From contig NZ_JAJDOP010000004.1 of NCBI RefSeq assembly GCF_020595095.1, positions 186,001 through 250,000 on the forward strand: a stretch of DNA of 64,000 nucleotides, in the 5' to 3' direction. The position numbers and the translations under genes were made by a program. The notes below the pieces were generated by a model. The model made no database searches. It worked only from the letters and a program-made list of their open reading frames with translations, and was not told the DNA's origin. The DNA is from Microvirga rosea. Its GTDB lineage: Bacteria > Pseudomonadota > Alphaproteobacteria > Rhizobiales > Beijerinckiaceae. Below are positions 31,680 through 41,437 of this stretch, piece after piece (position 1 is the stretch's first letter; each line of letters begins with the position of its first letter).

Positions 31680-32405
31680 ATGATTCAGTCGATTTGGGGT
31701 AAATTGGGGGGTGCCGGTATCGGCCTTGCTTTGGGAGGGCCGATTGGCGCCCTGCTTGGCGGGCTTGCCGGACACATGCTGGTCGATCGCGAAGGGGCAC
31801 TCTTCGGACGACCTCCTCGGGATGTCGTCTTCACAATGGGGCTCGTGGCGCTCGCCGCCAAGATGGCGAAAGCCGATGGTGTCGTGGTCGACCGCGAGGT
31901 CAGAGCGTTCGAGCACATCGTCGAGGTTCCGGCGGGCGAGCATGAACGCGTCAAGCGTTTGTTCGATCTCGCCAAAAAGACGCCCGACGGATTCGAAGCT
32001 TACGCCCAGCAGATCAGCGATCTTTTCAGGGATGAGCCTGCTCTCCTTGAAGATGTTCTGGATGGCCTCTTCCACATTGCCAAAGCGGACGGCGCCGTGC
32101 ACGAAGCCGAGTTTGCTTATCTTCGCGACGTTGCGGAAATTTTCGCATTATCGGCGTCCGATTTCGAGCGCATCGCCGCGCGCCATGTGAAACAGGCGGA
32201 CGATCCCTATCTCGTTCTCAATGCCGACCGCGACATGAGCGACGATGAGTTGAGACGTCATTACCGTAAGCTCGTCGCCGAGAACCACCCCGACCGGGAG
32301 ATCGCGCGTGGCTTGCCTCCAGAGGCCGTGAAGATCGCGACGGAGCGCCTTGCCGTCATCAACGCGGCCTGGGAACGCGTGGCCTCCGAGCGGAACATCA
32401 GGTGA
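31680..32405 (+). CDS. DjlA-like protein: TerB plus J domain
   Basis: Co-chaperone candidate of 241 aa. The N-terminus (GGAGIGLALGGPIGALLGGLAG) is a hydrophobic glycine zipper that could insert in or associate with the membrane. A TerB-type helical domain occupies about residues 45-165. A C-terminal J domain (about 175-238) carries the HPD triad at 203-205 (ENHPDRE), required for stimulating DnaK. This order matches DjlA, an inner membrane DnaJ-like protein. The gene starts about 30 bases after a terminator with no clear Shine-Dalgarno, and two bases separate its stop from the next gene. Confidence 0.86.
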   Translation: MIQSIWGKLGGAGIGLALGGPIGALLGGLAGHMLVDREGALFGRPPRDVVFTMGLVALAAKMAKADGVVVDREVRAFEHIVEVPAGEHERVKRLFDLAKKTPDGFEAYAQQISDLFRDEPALLEDVLDGLFHIAKADGAVHEAEFAYLRDVAEIFALSASDFERIAARHVKQADDPYLVLNADRDMSDDELRRHYRKLVAENHPDREIARGLPPEAVKIATERLAVINAAWERVASERNIR

Positions 32406-32406
32406 G

Positions 32407-33180
32407 ATGATGGGCACCTCTCTTTCCCCTGAAAGCACCGTCGCCAAGAAGGTGTTTCCATCGCCGAACCACGGGGAAAGGAAGGACGGCAAGCGTCCCG
32501 ATATGCTGATCCTGCACTACACCGGCATGCCGGATGCGGGTGAAGCCTTGCAGTGGCTGTGCAATCCGATCTCCCAGGTCTCGGCCCATTACTTCGTCTT
32601 TGAGGATGGACGCGTCATTCAGATGGTGCCGGAGGCGCGCCGCGCATGGCATGCGGGTTCGTCCTACTGGGACGGGGAGACCGACACCAATTCATGCTCC
32701 ATCGGCATCGAGATCGCCAATGCGGGGCATCCCGGCGGGCTTCCGCTTTTTCCGGACGAGCAGATCGACAGCGTGATCGCCCTTGCCCGCGACATCGTCC
32801 TGCGCTGGAGAATTTCGCCGACCCGCGTGCTCGGACATTCGGACGTGGCTCCGGGACGGAAGGTCGACCCCGGCGAGCTCTTTCCATGGCGGCGTCTTCA
32901 CGATGCGGGCGTCGGGCATTGGGTGGCGCCCGCTCCTGTTCGCGACGGGCGGTTCTTTTCCCGGGGGGACGAGGGAATGCCGATCGAAGCCCTCCAGGCC
33001 ATGCTGACCATGTATGGCTATGGGCTGAAGATCACGGGCGTGTTCGATGAGAGTACCGAAAAGGTCGTGGCGGCGTTTCAGCGGCATTTTCGGCCCGAAC
33101 GCATCGACGGCGTCGCCGACGCATCGACCATCACGACCCTGCGGGACCTCATCGCGAAGCGGCCGCAGGGCGGCGCATGA
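32407..33180 (+). CDS. N-acetylmuramoyl-L-alanine amidase (AmpD-like) with peptidoglycan-binding domain
   Basis: Zinc amidase cleaving the MurNAc-L-Ala bond, 257 aa. The amidase_2 domain shows its zinc ligands: His37 (LILHYTGM), His144 (VLGHSDVAPG) and Asp154 (KVDPGELFPW). A C-terminal PG_binding_1 domain (about residues 190-250, GMPIEALQAMLTMYGYGLKI) follows. No signal peptide is visible, pointing to recycling of anhydro-muropeptides in the cytosol or another export route. The start is ATG 32407 (or the adjacent 32410), just after djlA, so the two are an operon. Confidence 0.92.
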   Translation: MMGTSLSPESTVAKKVFPSPNHGERKDGKRPDMLILHYTGMPDAGEALQWLCNPISQVSAHYFVFEDGRVIQMVPEARRAWHAGSSYWDGETDTNSCSIGIEIANAGHPGGLPLFPDEQIDSVIALARDIVLRWRISPTRVLGHSDVAPGRKVDPGELFPWRRLHDAGVGHWVAPAPVRDGRFFSRGDEGMPIEALQAMLTMYGYGLKITGVFDESTEKVVAAFQRHFRPERIDGVADASTITTLRDLIAKRPQGGA

Positions 33181-33257
33181 CAAAGAGTTAACTCGAAACC
33201 AGCCGGGAAATCCGTCACAATGTCCATGAGAGCATCATGACGTGAAGGGTTCGAGGC

Positions 33258-34688
33258 GTGCGGCGGGTCTGGTTCTGGGTTGTCGGCCTTCTGGTAGTCG
33301 TCGGTGCCGCGGGATTCTACCTGTGGCGGCCTGCGAGCGGGAGCGCCTCGGATGCCGCCTATAGGCTCGGCGCCATCGAGCGAGGCCCGATCACGGCCAG
33401 TGTGAGGGCCACCGGGACCCTCAATCCGGTCACGACGGTTCTTGTCGGCTCCCAGCTGTCCGGCCAGGTCGTGGAAATTCTTGCCGACTACAATACGCCG
33501 GTGAAGCAGGGTCAGGTCGTCGCCCGGCTGTACTCGGAACAGATCAAGTCCCGAAGGGATGCGGCACAGGCCGATCTTGCCCAGGCCAGGGCCGATCGCG
33601 ACACCAAGAAGGCACAGATCGACAAGGCGAAGGCCATGCTGCAGCGTTCGGAGGCTCTCGCGGCGGATCTTGCCGCCCAGCGCGACCGGGCCCAAGCGCA
33701 GCTTGCGGAGGCGCAGCGCAACTTCGAGCGCCAGACCGAACTGGTCGCCCGCGCCGCCGGAACCCAGAATGCCCTCGATCAGACGAAGACCCAGCTCGAC
33801 ATTCAAAAGGCCGCTCTGGTTTCGGCGCAGGCACAGATCGCCTCCAATGCGGCGGAGACGGAAGGGCTGAAGGCGGATCTGGCCTTGGCCGAGGCAGGCA
33901 TGAAATCGGCGGAGGCCCTCATCCTTCAGCGTGAGGCGAAGCTGCGGGATATCGAGATCGACCTTTCCCGAACGGAGATCCGCTCACCGGTCGACGGAGT
34001 TGTGGTGAAGCGGGATATCGAACTCGGCCAGACGGTGGCGGCCTCCCTGTCGGCTCCGACCCTCTTCACCGTCGCGCAGGATCTGCGCGAGATCGACATC
34101 TACGCCAATATCGACGAAGCGGATGTGGGTCGCCTGAAGCCCGATCAAGCGGTGAGCTTCACCGTCAATGCCTATCCCAATCGAACGTTCACGGGCCGTG
34201 TCAGGCTCGTGCGCCTTGGGGCGCAGACCGTGCAGAACGTCGTGACCTATACGGCGGTGATTGGTGTGAAGAATTCCGACATGTCGCTCCTGCCGGGCAT
34301 GACGGCCAACCTCCAGATCGTGACCGATGAACGGGACGATGTCCTGCGCGTGCCCAACGCCGCCTTGCGCTTCCGCCCTCCGGGGATGGCCGTTGCGGTC
34401 AAAGCGTCGCCGTCCGACGAGCAGCCGGACCGGCAGGCCCGCAGGAGGCCGCCGGCGCGAACCGCCGCGGACGAAGGCATGGAAGGTCGGCTGTACAGGC
34501 TGGTGGATGGTAATCCGGAGCTTGTTCCGGTTCGTCTCGGCGTGACCGACGGCAGCTATACGGAGATCCTCAAGAGCCGCCTCAAGGAGGGCGAAGCGGT
34601 GATCATCGGAGGAGGCACCCGCAGCGGCGCACAGGAGGCGGACCCATCCAGGCCCGCGTCGCGTCCACGGCCTCCACGCATGTTCTGA
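33258..34688 (+). CDS. MacA-like periplasmic adaptor (HlyD/RND family)
   Basis: Periplasmic adaptor of a tripartite exporter, 476 aa. It begins with GTG and one N-terminal membrane anchor (VWFWVVGLLVVVGAAGFYLW). A lipoyl half-domain, a long alpha-helical hairpin (about residues 95-235, rich in Gln/Ala/Arg), the second lipoyl half (SPVDGVVVKRDIELGQTV) and beta-barrel domains follow. Odd points are a basic, Pro/Arg-rich insertion near residue 390 (QARRRPPARTAADEG) and a Pro/Arg tail. The ATPase and permease genes follow directly. No TolC-type outer membrane gene is in the window. Confidence 0.9.
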   Translation: MRRVWFWVVGLLVVVGAAGFYLWRPASGSASDAAYRLGAIERGPITASVRATGTLNPVTTVLVGSQLSGQVVEILADYNTPVKQGQVVARLYSEQIKSRRDAAQADLAQARADRDTKKAQIDKAKAMLQRSEALAADLAAQRDRAQAQLAEAQRNFERQTELVARAAGTQNALDQTKTQLDIQKAALVSAQAQIASNAAETEGLKADLALAEAGMKSAEALILQREAKLRDIEIDLSRTEIRSPVDGVVVKRDIELGQTVAASLSAPTLFTVAQDLREIDIYANIDEADVGRLKPDQAVSFTVNAYPNRTFTGRVRLVRLGAQTVQNVVTYTAVIGVKNSDMSLLPGMTANLQIVTDERDDVLRVPNAALRFRPPGMAVAVKASPSDEQPDRQARRRPPARTAADEGMEGRLYRLVDGNPELVPVRLGVTDGSYTEILKSRLKEGEAVIIGGGTRSGAQEADPSRPASRPRPPRMF

Positions 34689-34698
34689 GGACGGCGCA

Positions 34699-35415
34699 AT
34701 GGCGTTGATCGAAACACGAGGCTTGCGGCGCGTCTACGATCTCGACGGTGGCCGGGTCGTTGCGCTCGATCATGTTGATCTCGATGTGGCGCAAGGCGAC
34801 TTTGTCGCCGTGATGGGTCCATCCGGCTCCGGCAAGTCGACGTTCATGAACCTCATCGGCTGTCTCGACCGGCCGACGGAAGGGCACTATCGGCTCGCCG
34901 ACACGGCGGTCGAAAAGCTCGATGCCGACGGTCTCGCCGCATTGCGCAATCGCCAGATTGGCTTCGTGTTTCAGCAGTTCAATCTGCTGCCGCGCGTCGA
35001 TGCCATCGGCAATGTGGAACTTCCGATGGTCTATGCCGGCGTCGACCGGAGAGCGCGCCATGAGCGGGCGTTGAGCGCCCTTGAACGTGTCGGCCTCGCG
35101 GGGCGCGCCCATCACCGCCCCATGCAGCTTTCCGGCGGACAGCAGCAACGGGTGGCGATTGCGCGGGCCCTCGTCAACCGGCCGAGCCTGCTTCTTGCCG
35201 ATGAGCCGACCGGCGCCCTCGACAGCCGAACGGCCGAGGAAATCCTGGCTCTCTTCCAGGAACTCAACCGCGAGGGCGTCACCATCGTGCTCGTGACGCA
35301 CGACGCCGATGTGGGACGCCATGCGCGCCGTCTCATCCGCTTCAGGGATGGGCGTGTCATCGAGGATATCCGGCAGCAGCCTCTTGAGGCACGGCGTGAG
35401 GAGGCTCTCACGTGA
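34699..35415 (+). CDS. MacB-type ABC transporter ATPase
   Basis: ATP-binding subunit of 238 aa with Walker A GPSGSGKSTFMNLIG, Q-loop FVFQQFNLLPR, signature LSGGQQQRVAIARAL and Walker B LLLADEPTGALDSRT. It belongs to the MacB/LolD (3.A.1.122) group, which power transenvelope transport without moving substrate through the membrane pore. Here the ATPase and permease are separate genes, unlike the fused E. coli MacB. It overlaps the permease start by four bases (GTGA). Confidence 0.93.
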   Translation: MALIETRGLRRVYDLDGGRVVALDHVDLDVAQGDFVAVMGPSGSGKSTFMNLIGCLDRPTEGHYRLADTAVEKLDADGLAALRNRQIGFVFQQFNLLPRVDAIGNVELPMVYAGVDRRARHERALSALERVGLAGRAHHRPMQLSGGQQQRVAIARALVNRPSLLLADEPTGALDSRTAEEILALFQELNREGVTIVLVTHDADVGRHARRLIRFRDGRVIEDIRQQPLEARREEALT

Positions 35416-36644
35416 GGCTTATCGAGGCCATCCGATCGGCTCTGTCCGCCATCATGGCGAACGCCCTGCGAAGCCTGCTGACCATGCTGGGCATCGTGAT
35501 CGGTGTGGCGGCCGTCATCGCCATGGTGGCGATCGGGTCGGGCGCGAGAAATCTCGTTGACCGGCAGATCAGATCCCTGGGCGCCAACCTCGCCATCATC
35601 ACGCCGGGCAATGTCACGCAGGGCGGCGCCCGTCTCGGCGCCGGCGCCGCGTCCTCCCTGACCGATGACGATGCCCAGGCCATCAAGAACGAGATCGACG
35701 GCGTGATCGCGGCCGCGCCGTTCGTGCAGGGCGGGACCCAGGTCGTCGCGGGCGGGAACAACTGGGCGACGCGCATCTACGGCATCGACAACGACTGGTT
35801 CGAGGCGCGCGAGTGGGATGTCGCGGTCGGACGCAATTTCGATCCGGAGGAGATCCGCAGAGGCGACATCGTCGTCATTCTGGGTCAGACGGTGGCCCGC
35901 AATCTCTTCGGCGAGGACGACCCCATCGACCAGACCGTGCGTGTCCGCAACGTGCCGTTCCGGGTGATCGGCGTGATGGCGCCGAAAGGGCAATCGGCCT
36001 TCGGTCAGGATCAGGACGACGTGATCTTCGTGCCCCTCGATGCGGGACGCCGCCGCGTGATCGGCCGGAACTACGCCAAGGACGGCTCCGTCGGATCGAT
36101 CTTCGTGAAGTTCGCCCGGGAGGAGGAGATCGAGCCGGGAATCGAACTGATCACCCGGCTGCTGCAGCAGCGCCATCGCATCGTCGGCGATCAGGAGGAC
36201 GATTTCTCGATCCGCAATCTGACCGAGATCGCCAACACGGCATCCGCGTCCGCCAACACGCTCTCGATGCTGTTGGCAGCGGTCGCCGCCGTTTCCCTTC
36301 TGGTCGGCGGGATCGGCATCATGAACATCATGCTGGTCTCGGTGACGGAACGAACCCGCGAGATCGGCCTGCGCCTCGCGGTCGGGGCGCGGCCGCGGGA
36401 TATTCTCAGTCAGTTCCTCATCGAAGCCACGACCCTCTCCACCATCGGCGGCATTCTCGGCATCGCCCTTGGCGCGACGGTGGCGTACTTCGTGGCGCAG
36501 CTGGCCGGGTGGCCGTCGCTGATATCCTCCGAGGCGATTGCCGTCGCGGTCGGCTTCTCGGCGCTCGTCGGAATCTTCTTCGGTTTCTATCCGGCCCAGC
36601 GCGCCGCCAAGCTCGATCCGATCGAGGCGCTGCGGCGGGAATAG
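35412..36644 (+). CDS. MacB-type ABC transporter permease
   Basis: Membrane subunit of 410 aa with the MacB topology: one N-terminal helix (LLTMLGIVIGVAAVIAMVAI), a large periplasmic domain (about residues 50-285), then three helices near the C-terminus (LLAAVAAVSLLVGGIGIMNI and two more), with the FtsX-type motif TERTREIGLRLAVGARP. It begins with GTG, coupled to the ATPase stop. Together with the MacA-like protein it likely exports a drug, peptide or lipid; the substrate is unknown. Confidence 0.92.
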   Translation: MRLIEAIRSALSAIMANALRSLLTMLGIVIGVAAVIAMVAIGSGARNLVDRQIRSLGANLAIITPGNVTQGGARLGAGAASSLTDDDAQAIKNEIDGVIAAAPFVQGGTQVVAGGNNWATRIYGIDNDWFEAREWDVAVGRNFDPEEIRRGDIVVILGQTVARNLFGEDDPIDQTVRVRNVPFRVIGVMAPKGQSAFGQDQDDVIFVPLDAGRRRVIGRNYAKDGSVGSIFVKFAREEEIEPGIELITRLLQQRHRIVGDQEDDFSIRNLTEIANTASASANTLSMLLAAVAAVSLLVGGIGIMNIMLVSVTERTREIGLRLAVGARPRDILSQFLIEATTLSTIGGILGIALGATVAYFVAQLAGWPSLISSEAIAVAVGFSALVGIFFGFYPAQRAAKLDPIEALRRE

Positions 36645-36754
36645 AGCCCTGAGGCCCGAGGGATGATCGAGACGGGGTGGTGCCATGCGGAGCAATGGTA
36701 GGCGCGCCGTCATTGCGGGGACACGGAGCGGATCGGAAGGACCGAGCGCCGTTC

Positions 36755-36900
36755 CGTCATTCCGGGACGGCCCTGCGGGCCGGGCCCGGAACCCAGAGCC
36801 GGCGAGGTTTGTGGATGGGTGCGCGGCTGCCATCGTGTCTTCTCCGGGATCGTTAGCGGTTCTGGGTTCCGGGCTCTCGCGCTGCTCGCCCCGGAATGAC
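36755..36900. repeat. Palindromic intergenic repeat, copy 1
   Basis: A 146-bp element bounded by inverted ends: it opens CGTCATTCCGGGACGG and closes CTCGCCCCGGAATGAC. Inner inverted segments are CCCGGAACCCAGA and TCTGGGTTCCGGGCTC. It can fold into one long hairpin. Copy 2 follows in the same orientation after ten bases and shares its central GGCTGCCAT segment. Such elements are common between genes in Rhizobiales. Nothing in it looks coding. Confidence 0.85.
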
Positions 36901-36910
36901 AGAACAGCCC

Positions 36911-37057
36911 CGTCATTCCGGGGCGCCGCAGGCGAGCCCGGAACCCATACACGCTGCGGGTGCTGGAAAGAGAACGCACCGGCTGCCATGGCTCTTTCTC
37001 CTGAACGGTCGTGTTTATGGGTTCCGGGCTCTCGCTGATGCTCGCCCCGGAATGACG
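36911..37057. repeat. Palindromic intergenic repeat, copy 2
   Basis: A 147-bp element with near-perfect inverted arms of about 40 bases. The left arm begins CGTCATTCCGGGGCG and includes GCGAGCCCGGAACCCATA. The right arm mirrors it as TATGGGTTCCGGGCTC and ends CGCCCCGGAATGACG. Its arms match each other better than those of copy 1, so it may be the younger copy. Confidence 0.88.
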
Positions 37058-37594
37058 GCGGAGCGCATGCCGGGCGAGCCCGTGACGGCGGGGCTCATGA
37101 CAGCGGAGCGCATCACGGCATGGGCGGTGTCCTCCGGGCTGAGTGGCCCGGAGGGGAAGCGATCGAGGGTGGCGCGTCGGGCAGCCCGGCTCGCGGATGA
37201 TGAGAAGGGAAGAGCCGAGATGCCTCTTCGCGCACGGTTCTTTTAGGCGGACAGGAGAGGCAAGGCTCAGGTATCGCCGCAGGCGGGATCCGTCTCGTGC
37301 GACGGGGGCCTGCGACCGATCCCGACAACCCGCCCAAGCATCCTGGGCCTCCCGTCACTTGCTTCTGCGTAGGAAGCGAGCACGGGACCGTGTCCGGTCC
37401 CGCTCTTGCGACGCCTCGCGAGTGCGCCCCTCGTCAGGACCTGATCTGTGAAACGATATAGCTCAGCTTGCCCCGCCAGTCAAGAACAAAAGCGGAACGC
37501 AACTCATCCTGCGTCTGCCGGGAGCAGGCATCAGCTTCCGACGCGACGCTGCCGTCTCATCGGCGAGCCTCGCCCCGACGGGCCTGGCTCGATC
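37058..37594. other. Non-coding structured gap between macB and metH
   Basis: No gene is supported here. It begins with a degenerate short repeat (TGACGGCGGAGCGCAT and variants near 37053, 37083 and 37098). It then holds several strong hairpins: CCTCCGGGC/GCCCGGAGG at 37131-37154, CGCAGGC/GCCTGCG with inner CCGTC/GACGG at 37278-37314, CTTGCTTC/GAAGCGAG at 37358-37380, and an arm pair GGGACCG/CGGTCCCG around 37383-37402. None is followed by a T-run on either strand. The remainder to 37594 shows nothing recognisable. Confidence 0.5.
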
Positions 37595-40500
37595 CTATTC
37601 CGCAGCCATCACCGTGTAGGAGGCAGGATCATAATTGAGGATCGGCGAGAGCCAGCGCTCCACGTCCTGGATGCTCATGCCCTTGCGCGCGGCGTAATCT
37701 TCCACCTGATCCCGCTCCACTTTGGCGACCCCGAAATAATAGGCCTCGGGATGCGCCAGATAGAGGCCGGAGACGGACGAGCCCGGCCACATGGCGTAGG
37801 ATTCCGTCAGCGCGACTCCGATGCTGCGCTCGGCATTGAGCAGGCGGAAGATCGTCGCCTTTTCCGTATGATCGGGCTGGGCCGGATAACCGGGCGCCGG
37901 GCGAATACCCCGGTAATCCTCGCGGATCAGGTCCTCGTTCGACAACGCCTCGTCCGGTGCATAAGCCCAGAATTCCTGGCGCACCCGCTGATGCATGCGC
38001 TCCGCGAAGGCTTCCGCCAGCCGGTCGGCCAGGGCTTTGACGAGGATCGACCGATAATCGTCGTTGGCGCGTTCGAAACGCTCCGCGATGCGAACTTCCT
38101 CGATGCCCGACGTGACCACAAAGGCGCCGATGTAATCCGGTTGTCCGCTGTCTTCAGGGGCGATGAAATCGGACAGGCACAGGTTCGGCTTGCCGTCCCG
38201 CTTCGTGAGCTGCTGGCGAAGGCCGTAGAACGTCGCGAGCGTCTCCTGCCGGCTTTCACCGGTATAAAGCCGGATGTCGTCGCCCACCGCGTTGGCGGGC
38301 CAGAACCCGATCACCGCCTTCGGGTTGAACCAGCGCTCGTCGACCAGCTGCTTGAGCATGCCCTGAGCGTCCTCGAACAGCTGCCGTGCGGCGGCTCCCT
38401 GCTCGGGATCGTCGAGGATTGCGGGGTAGCGCCCTTTGAGCTCCCAGGTTTGGAAGAAGGGCGTCCAATCGATATAGGGAACGAGTTCACCCACATCGTA
38501 GCTGCGGAAAACCCTTGCGCCGGTGAAGGTCGGCTTCGGCGGCTGGTAGGCCGGCCAGTCGATCTTCGGGCGGTTCGCGCGTGCCTTTTCGAGGGGAAGC
38601 CTCTGCTTGTCGGCCTCCGAGCGCCGGTGCGCGTCCGCCACCCGGCGGTACTCGGCCTGGATGGTGGTGATGTAGTCGTTCTTGGCATCGGGCGACAGGA
38701 GCGACGAGACGACGCCGACCGCGCGGCTCGCATCCGTCACATAGACGGCCTGCCCCTTCTGGTAGTTCGGATGGATCTTCACGGCCGTATGGACCCGGCT
38801 CGTGGTCGCGCCGCCGATGAGGAGCGGAATGTCGAAGCCTTCCCGCTCCATCTCGCTCGCCACGTTGACCATCTCGTCGAGTGACGGCGTGATGAGGCCG
38901 GAAAGACCGATGATGTCCACGTTCTCCTTGCGGGCCGTATCCAGGATCTTCTGGGCCGGCACCATGACGCCGAGATCGATGACCTCGTAATTGTTACAGG
39001 CCAGAACGACGCCCACGATGTTCTTGCCGATATCGTGCACGTCGCCTTTCACGGTCGCCATCAGCACCTTGCCGGCGGTCGATCGTTCCGTACTGCCGCT
39101 GGCCTCCTTCTCGGCTTCCATGAACGGCATGAGGTAGGCGACCGCCTGTTTCATCACGCGGGCGGATTTCACCACCTGCGGCAGGAACATCTTGCCGGCG
39201 CCGAAAAGATCGCCGACCACGTTCATGCCGGCCATCAGCGGACCTTCGATCACGTGCAGCGGGCGCTCGGCGGCGTGGCGCGCTTCTTCCGTATCCTGCT
39301 CGATGAACTCGGTGATGCCGTTGACGAGCGCATGCTCGATGCGCTTCTCGACCGGCCAGGAACGCCATTCGAGATCGGCGGCCTTCACGGCGCCGGAGCC
39401 ATCGCCCTTGAAGCGCGGCGCGGCCTCGAGCAGCCGCTCCGTCGCGTCCGGACGGCGATTGAGCACAACATCCTCGCACAGCTCGCGCAATTCGGGATCG
39501 ATCTCATCGTAAACCGCGAGCTGTCCCGCATTCACGATGCCCATGTCCATGCCGACCTTGATGGCGTGGAACAGGAACACCGAATGCATTGCCTCGCGCA
39601 CGGGCTCATTGCCGCGGAAGGAGAACGACAGGTTCGAGACACCGCCCGAGATATGCGCGTGCGGCAGCGTCTCGCGGATGATGCGCGTCGCCTCGATAAA
39701 GGCGACGCCATAGCCGTCGTGCTCTTCGATGCCCGTCGCGACCGCGAACACGTTCGGATCGAAGATGATGTCCTCGGGCGGGAAACCTACCTCCTCGGTC
39801 AGGATCTTGTAGGCGCGGGTGCAGATCTCGACCTTGCGCTCGAGCGTGTCCGCCTGCCCTTGTTCGTCGAACGCCATCACGACGACCGCAGCCCCATAGG
39901 AACGGCAGATCCGCGCGTGCTCGATGAAGGATTCGATCCCCTCCTTCATCGAAATGGAGTTCACGATCGCCTTGCCCTGAATGCACTTCAGGCCTGCCTC
40001 GATCACGGCGAACTTCGACGAATCCACCATGACCGGAACCCGGGCGATATCGGGCTCCGCCGCCACCAGGTTCAAGAATTCCACCATGGCCTTCTCGGAA
40101 TCGAGAAGACCTTCGTCCATGTTGATGTCGATCACCTGCGCGCCGTTGGCGACCTGATCCCGCGCCACGTCGAGCGCGGCCGCATAATCGCCATTGGTGA
40201 TGAGCTTGCGGAACTTCGCCGAGCCCGTCACGTTCGTGCGCTCGCCCACGTTGACGAAGGGAATATCGGGCGTCAGCACGAAAGGCTCGAGGCCGGACAG
40301 CCGCATCATCGGCTTCACCACCGGCACCTGCCGCGGCGCCTTTCCGGCAACGGCCTCGGCGATGGCGCGAATATGATCCGGCGTCGTCCCGCAGCATCCA
40401 CCGACGACATTGACGAGACCCGCATCGGCGAATTCCGCCAGCATGCCGGCGGTCGCCTCCGGACGTTCGTCATAGAGGCCGAATTCATTGGGCAGGCCGG

Positions 40501-41350
40501 CATTCGGATAGGCACAGACGAGGGTGTCGGCCGCCCGGCTGATTTCCTGAACATGCGCCCGCATCTCCCGCGCGCCGAGGGCGCAGTTAAGACCGATGGC
40601 GAACGGCTCCGCATGACGCACCGAATGCCAGAAGGCCGTCGGCGTCTGGCCCGAGAGGGTGCGGCCGGACAGGTCCGTGATGGTTCCGGAAATCATCACC
40701 GGCAGCTTCACGTCGCGTTCCGCAAAGACCTTCTGCGTGGCGACGATGGCGGCCTTGGCGTTGAGCGTATCGAAGATGGTTTCGATGAGGACGATCTCGG
40801 TCCCGCCGTCCACCAGCCCCCTCACCTGCTCCGCATAGGCTTCGCTGACCTGATCGAACGTCACCGCGCGATAGCCCGGATTGTTCACGTCCGGCGAGAT
40901 CGACAGGGTGCGGTTCGTCGGACCGATGGCGCCGGCCACGAAACGGCGGCGACCGTCCTCTTTCTCCGCCTGCACGGCCGCTTCACGGGCAAGGCGCGCG
41001 CCGTGGAAGTTGAGCTCGTAGACCAGCTCCTCCATCCCATAATCGGCCTGCGCGATTGACGTGCCCGAGAACGTGTTCGTCTCGACGATGTCGGCACCGG
41101 CCCGAAAATAATCGAGATGAACCTGACGGACCGCGTCGGGCTGCGTGAGGATCAAAAGGTCGTTGTTGCCTTTGACGTCCTGCTTCCAGTCCTTGAAGCG
41201 CGCGCCTCTGAAGTCCTCCTCCGAGAAGCCCGATCGCTGCAGCTCCGTACCCATGGCGCCGTCCAGCACAAGAATGCGGCGGGACGCAATCTCGCGAAGG
41301 GCCTTCACAATCTCGGCGCCATTGGCAGGGCGGGCAACATCAAGCGTCAT
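37595..41350 (-). CDS. metH: Cobalamin-dependent methionine synthase MetH
   Basis: Transfers the methyl group of methyltetrahydrofolate to homocysteine via cobalamin. The 1251-aa product is full length with all four modules: homocysteine-binding domain with zinc Cys ([21 protein letters not shown]), pterin domain ([18 protein letters not shown]), B12 domain with the cobalt-binding His ([19 protein letters not shown]) and C-terminal AdoMet reactivation domain ([29 protein letters not shown]). ATG 41350 has AAGAAG just before it. An ATG at 41365 abuts a strong hairpin and seems less likely. It follows metF. Confidence 0.97.
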   Translation of the reverse strand: MTLDVARPANGAEIVKALREIASRRILVLDGAMGTELQRSGFSEEDFRGARFKDWKQDVKGNNDLLILTQPDAVRQVHLDYFRAGADIVETNTFSGTSIAQADYGMEELVYELNFHGARLAREAAVQAEKEDGRRRFVAGAIGPTNRTLSISPDVNNPGYRAVTFDQVSEAYAEQVRGLVDGGTEIVLIETIFDTLNAKAAIVATQKVFAERDVKLPVMISGTITDLSGRTLSGQTPTAFWHSVRHAEPFAIGLNCALGAREMRAHVQEISRAADTLVCAYPNAGLPNEFGLYDERPEATAGMLAEFADAGLVNVVGGCCGTTPDHIRAIAEAVAGKAPRQVPVVKPMMRLSGLEPFVLTPDIPFVNVGERTNVTGSAKFRKLITNGDYAAALDVARDQVANGAQVIDINMDEGLLDSEKAMVEFLNLVAAEPDIARVPVMVDSSKFAVIEAGLKCIQGKAIVNSISMKEGIESFIEHARICRSYGAAVVVMAFDEQGQADTLERKVEICTRAYKILTEEVGFPPEDIIFDPNVFAVATGIEEHDGYGVAFIEATRIIRETLPHAHISGGVSNLSFSFRGNEPVREAMHSVFLFHAIKVGMDMGIVNAGQLAVYDEIDPELRELCEDVVLNRRPDATERLLEAAPRFKGDGSGAVKAADLEWRSWPVEKRIEHALVNGITEFIEQDTEEARHAAERPLHVIEGPLMAGMNVVGDLFGAGKMFLPQVVKSARVMKQAVAYLMPFMEAEKEASGSTERSTAGKVLMATVKGDVHDIGKNIVGVVLACNNYEVIDLGVMVPAQKILDTARKENVDIIGLSGLITPSLDEMVNVASEMEREGFDIPLLIGGATTSRVHTAVKIHPNYQKGQAVYVTDASRAVGVVSSLLSPDAKNDYITTIQAEYRRVADAHRRSEADKQRLPLEKARANRPKIDWPAYQPPKPTFTGARVFRSYDVGELVPYIDWTPFFQTWELKGRYPAILDDPEQGAAARQLFEDAQGMLKQLVDERWFNPKAVIGFWPANAVGDDIRLYTGESRQETLATFYGLRQQLTKRDGKPNLCLSDFIAPEDSGQPDYIGAFVVTSGIEEVRIAERFERANDDYRSILVKALADRLAEAFAERMHQRVRQEFWAYAPDEALSNEDLIREDYRGIRPAPGYPAQPDHTEKATIFRLLNAERSIGVALTESYAMWPGSSVSGLYLAHPEAYYFGVAKVERDQVEDYAARKGMSIQDVERWLSPILNYDPASYTVMAAE

Positions 41351-41371
41351 CGTTTCTTCTTTCATCCGCCC

Positions 41372-41393
41372 GGATCGTCGGATCCGGGCCTTC
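41372..41393 (-). other. Hairpin immediately upstream of metH
   Basis: The minus strand forms GCCCGGATC-loop-GATCCGGGC, a 9-bp stem ending within a few bases of the first metH ATG (41365). It has no U-tract, so it is not a simple terminator. It could influence translation start choice or protect the transcript end. Confidence 0.45.
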
Positions 41394-41412
41394 TACCTGT
41401 CGGCAAAACAGC

Positions 41413-41437
41413 GAAAAGCCCGGCGCGGGGGCCGGGC
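41413..41437 (-). terminator. Terminator between metF and metH
   Basis: On the minus strand GCCCGGC, a 6-base loop and GCCGGGC are followed by TTTTCG. The short U-run suggests partial termination, which would set a lower metH level or imply a separate metH promoter. Confidence 0.6.

Noticed and set aside
36685-37246. Open frames inside the palindromic repeats
   Set aside because: They translate the repeat arms and differ between copies; no start signals.
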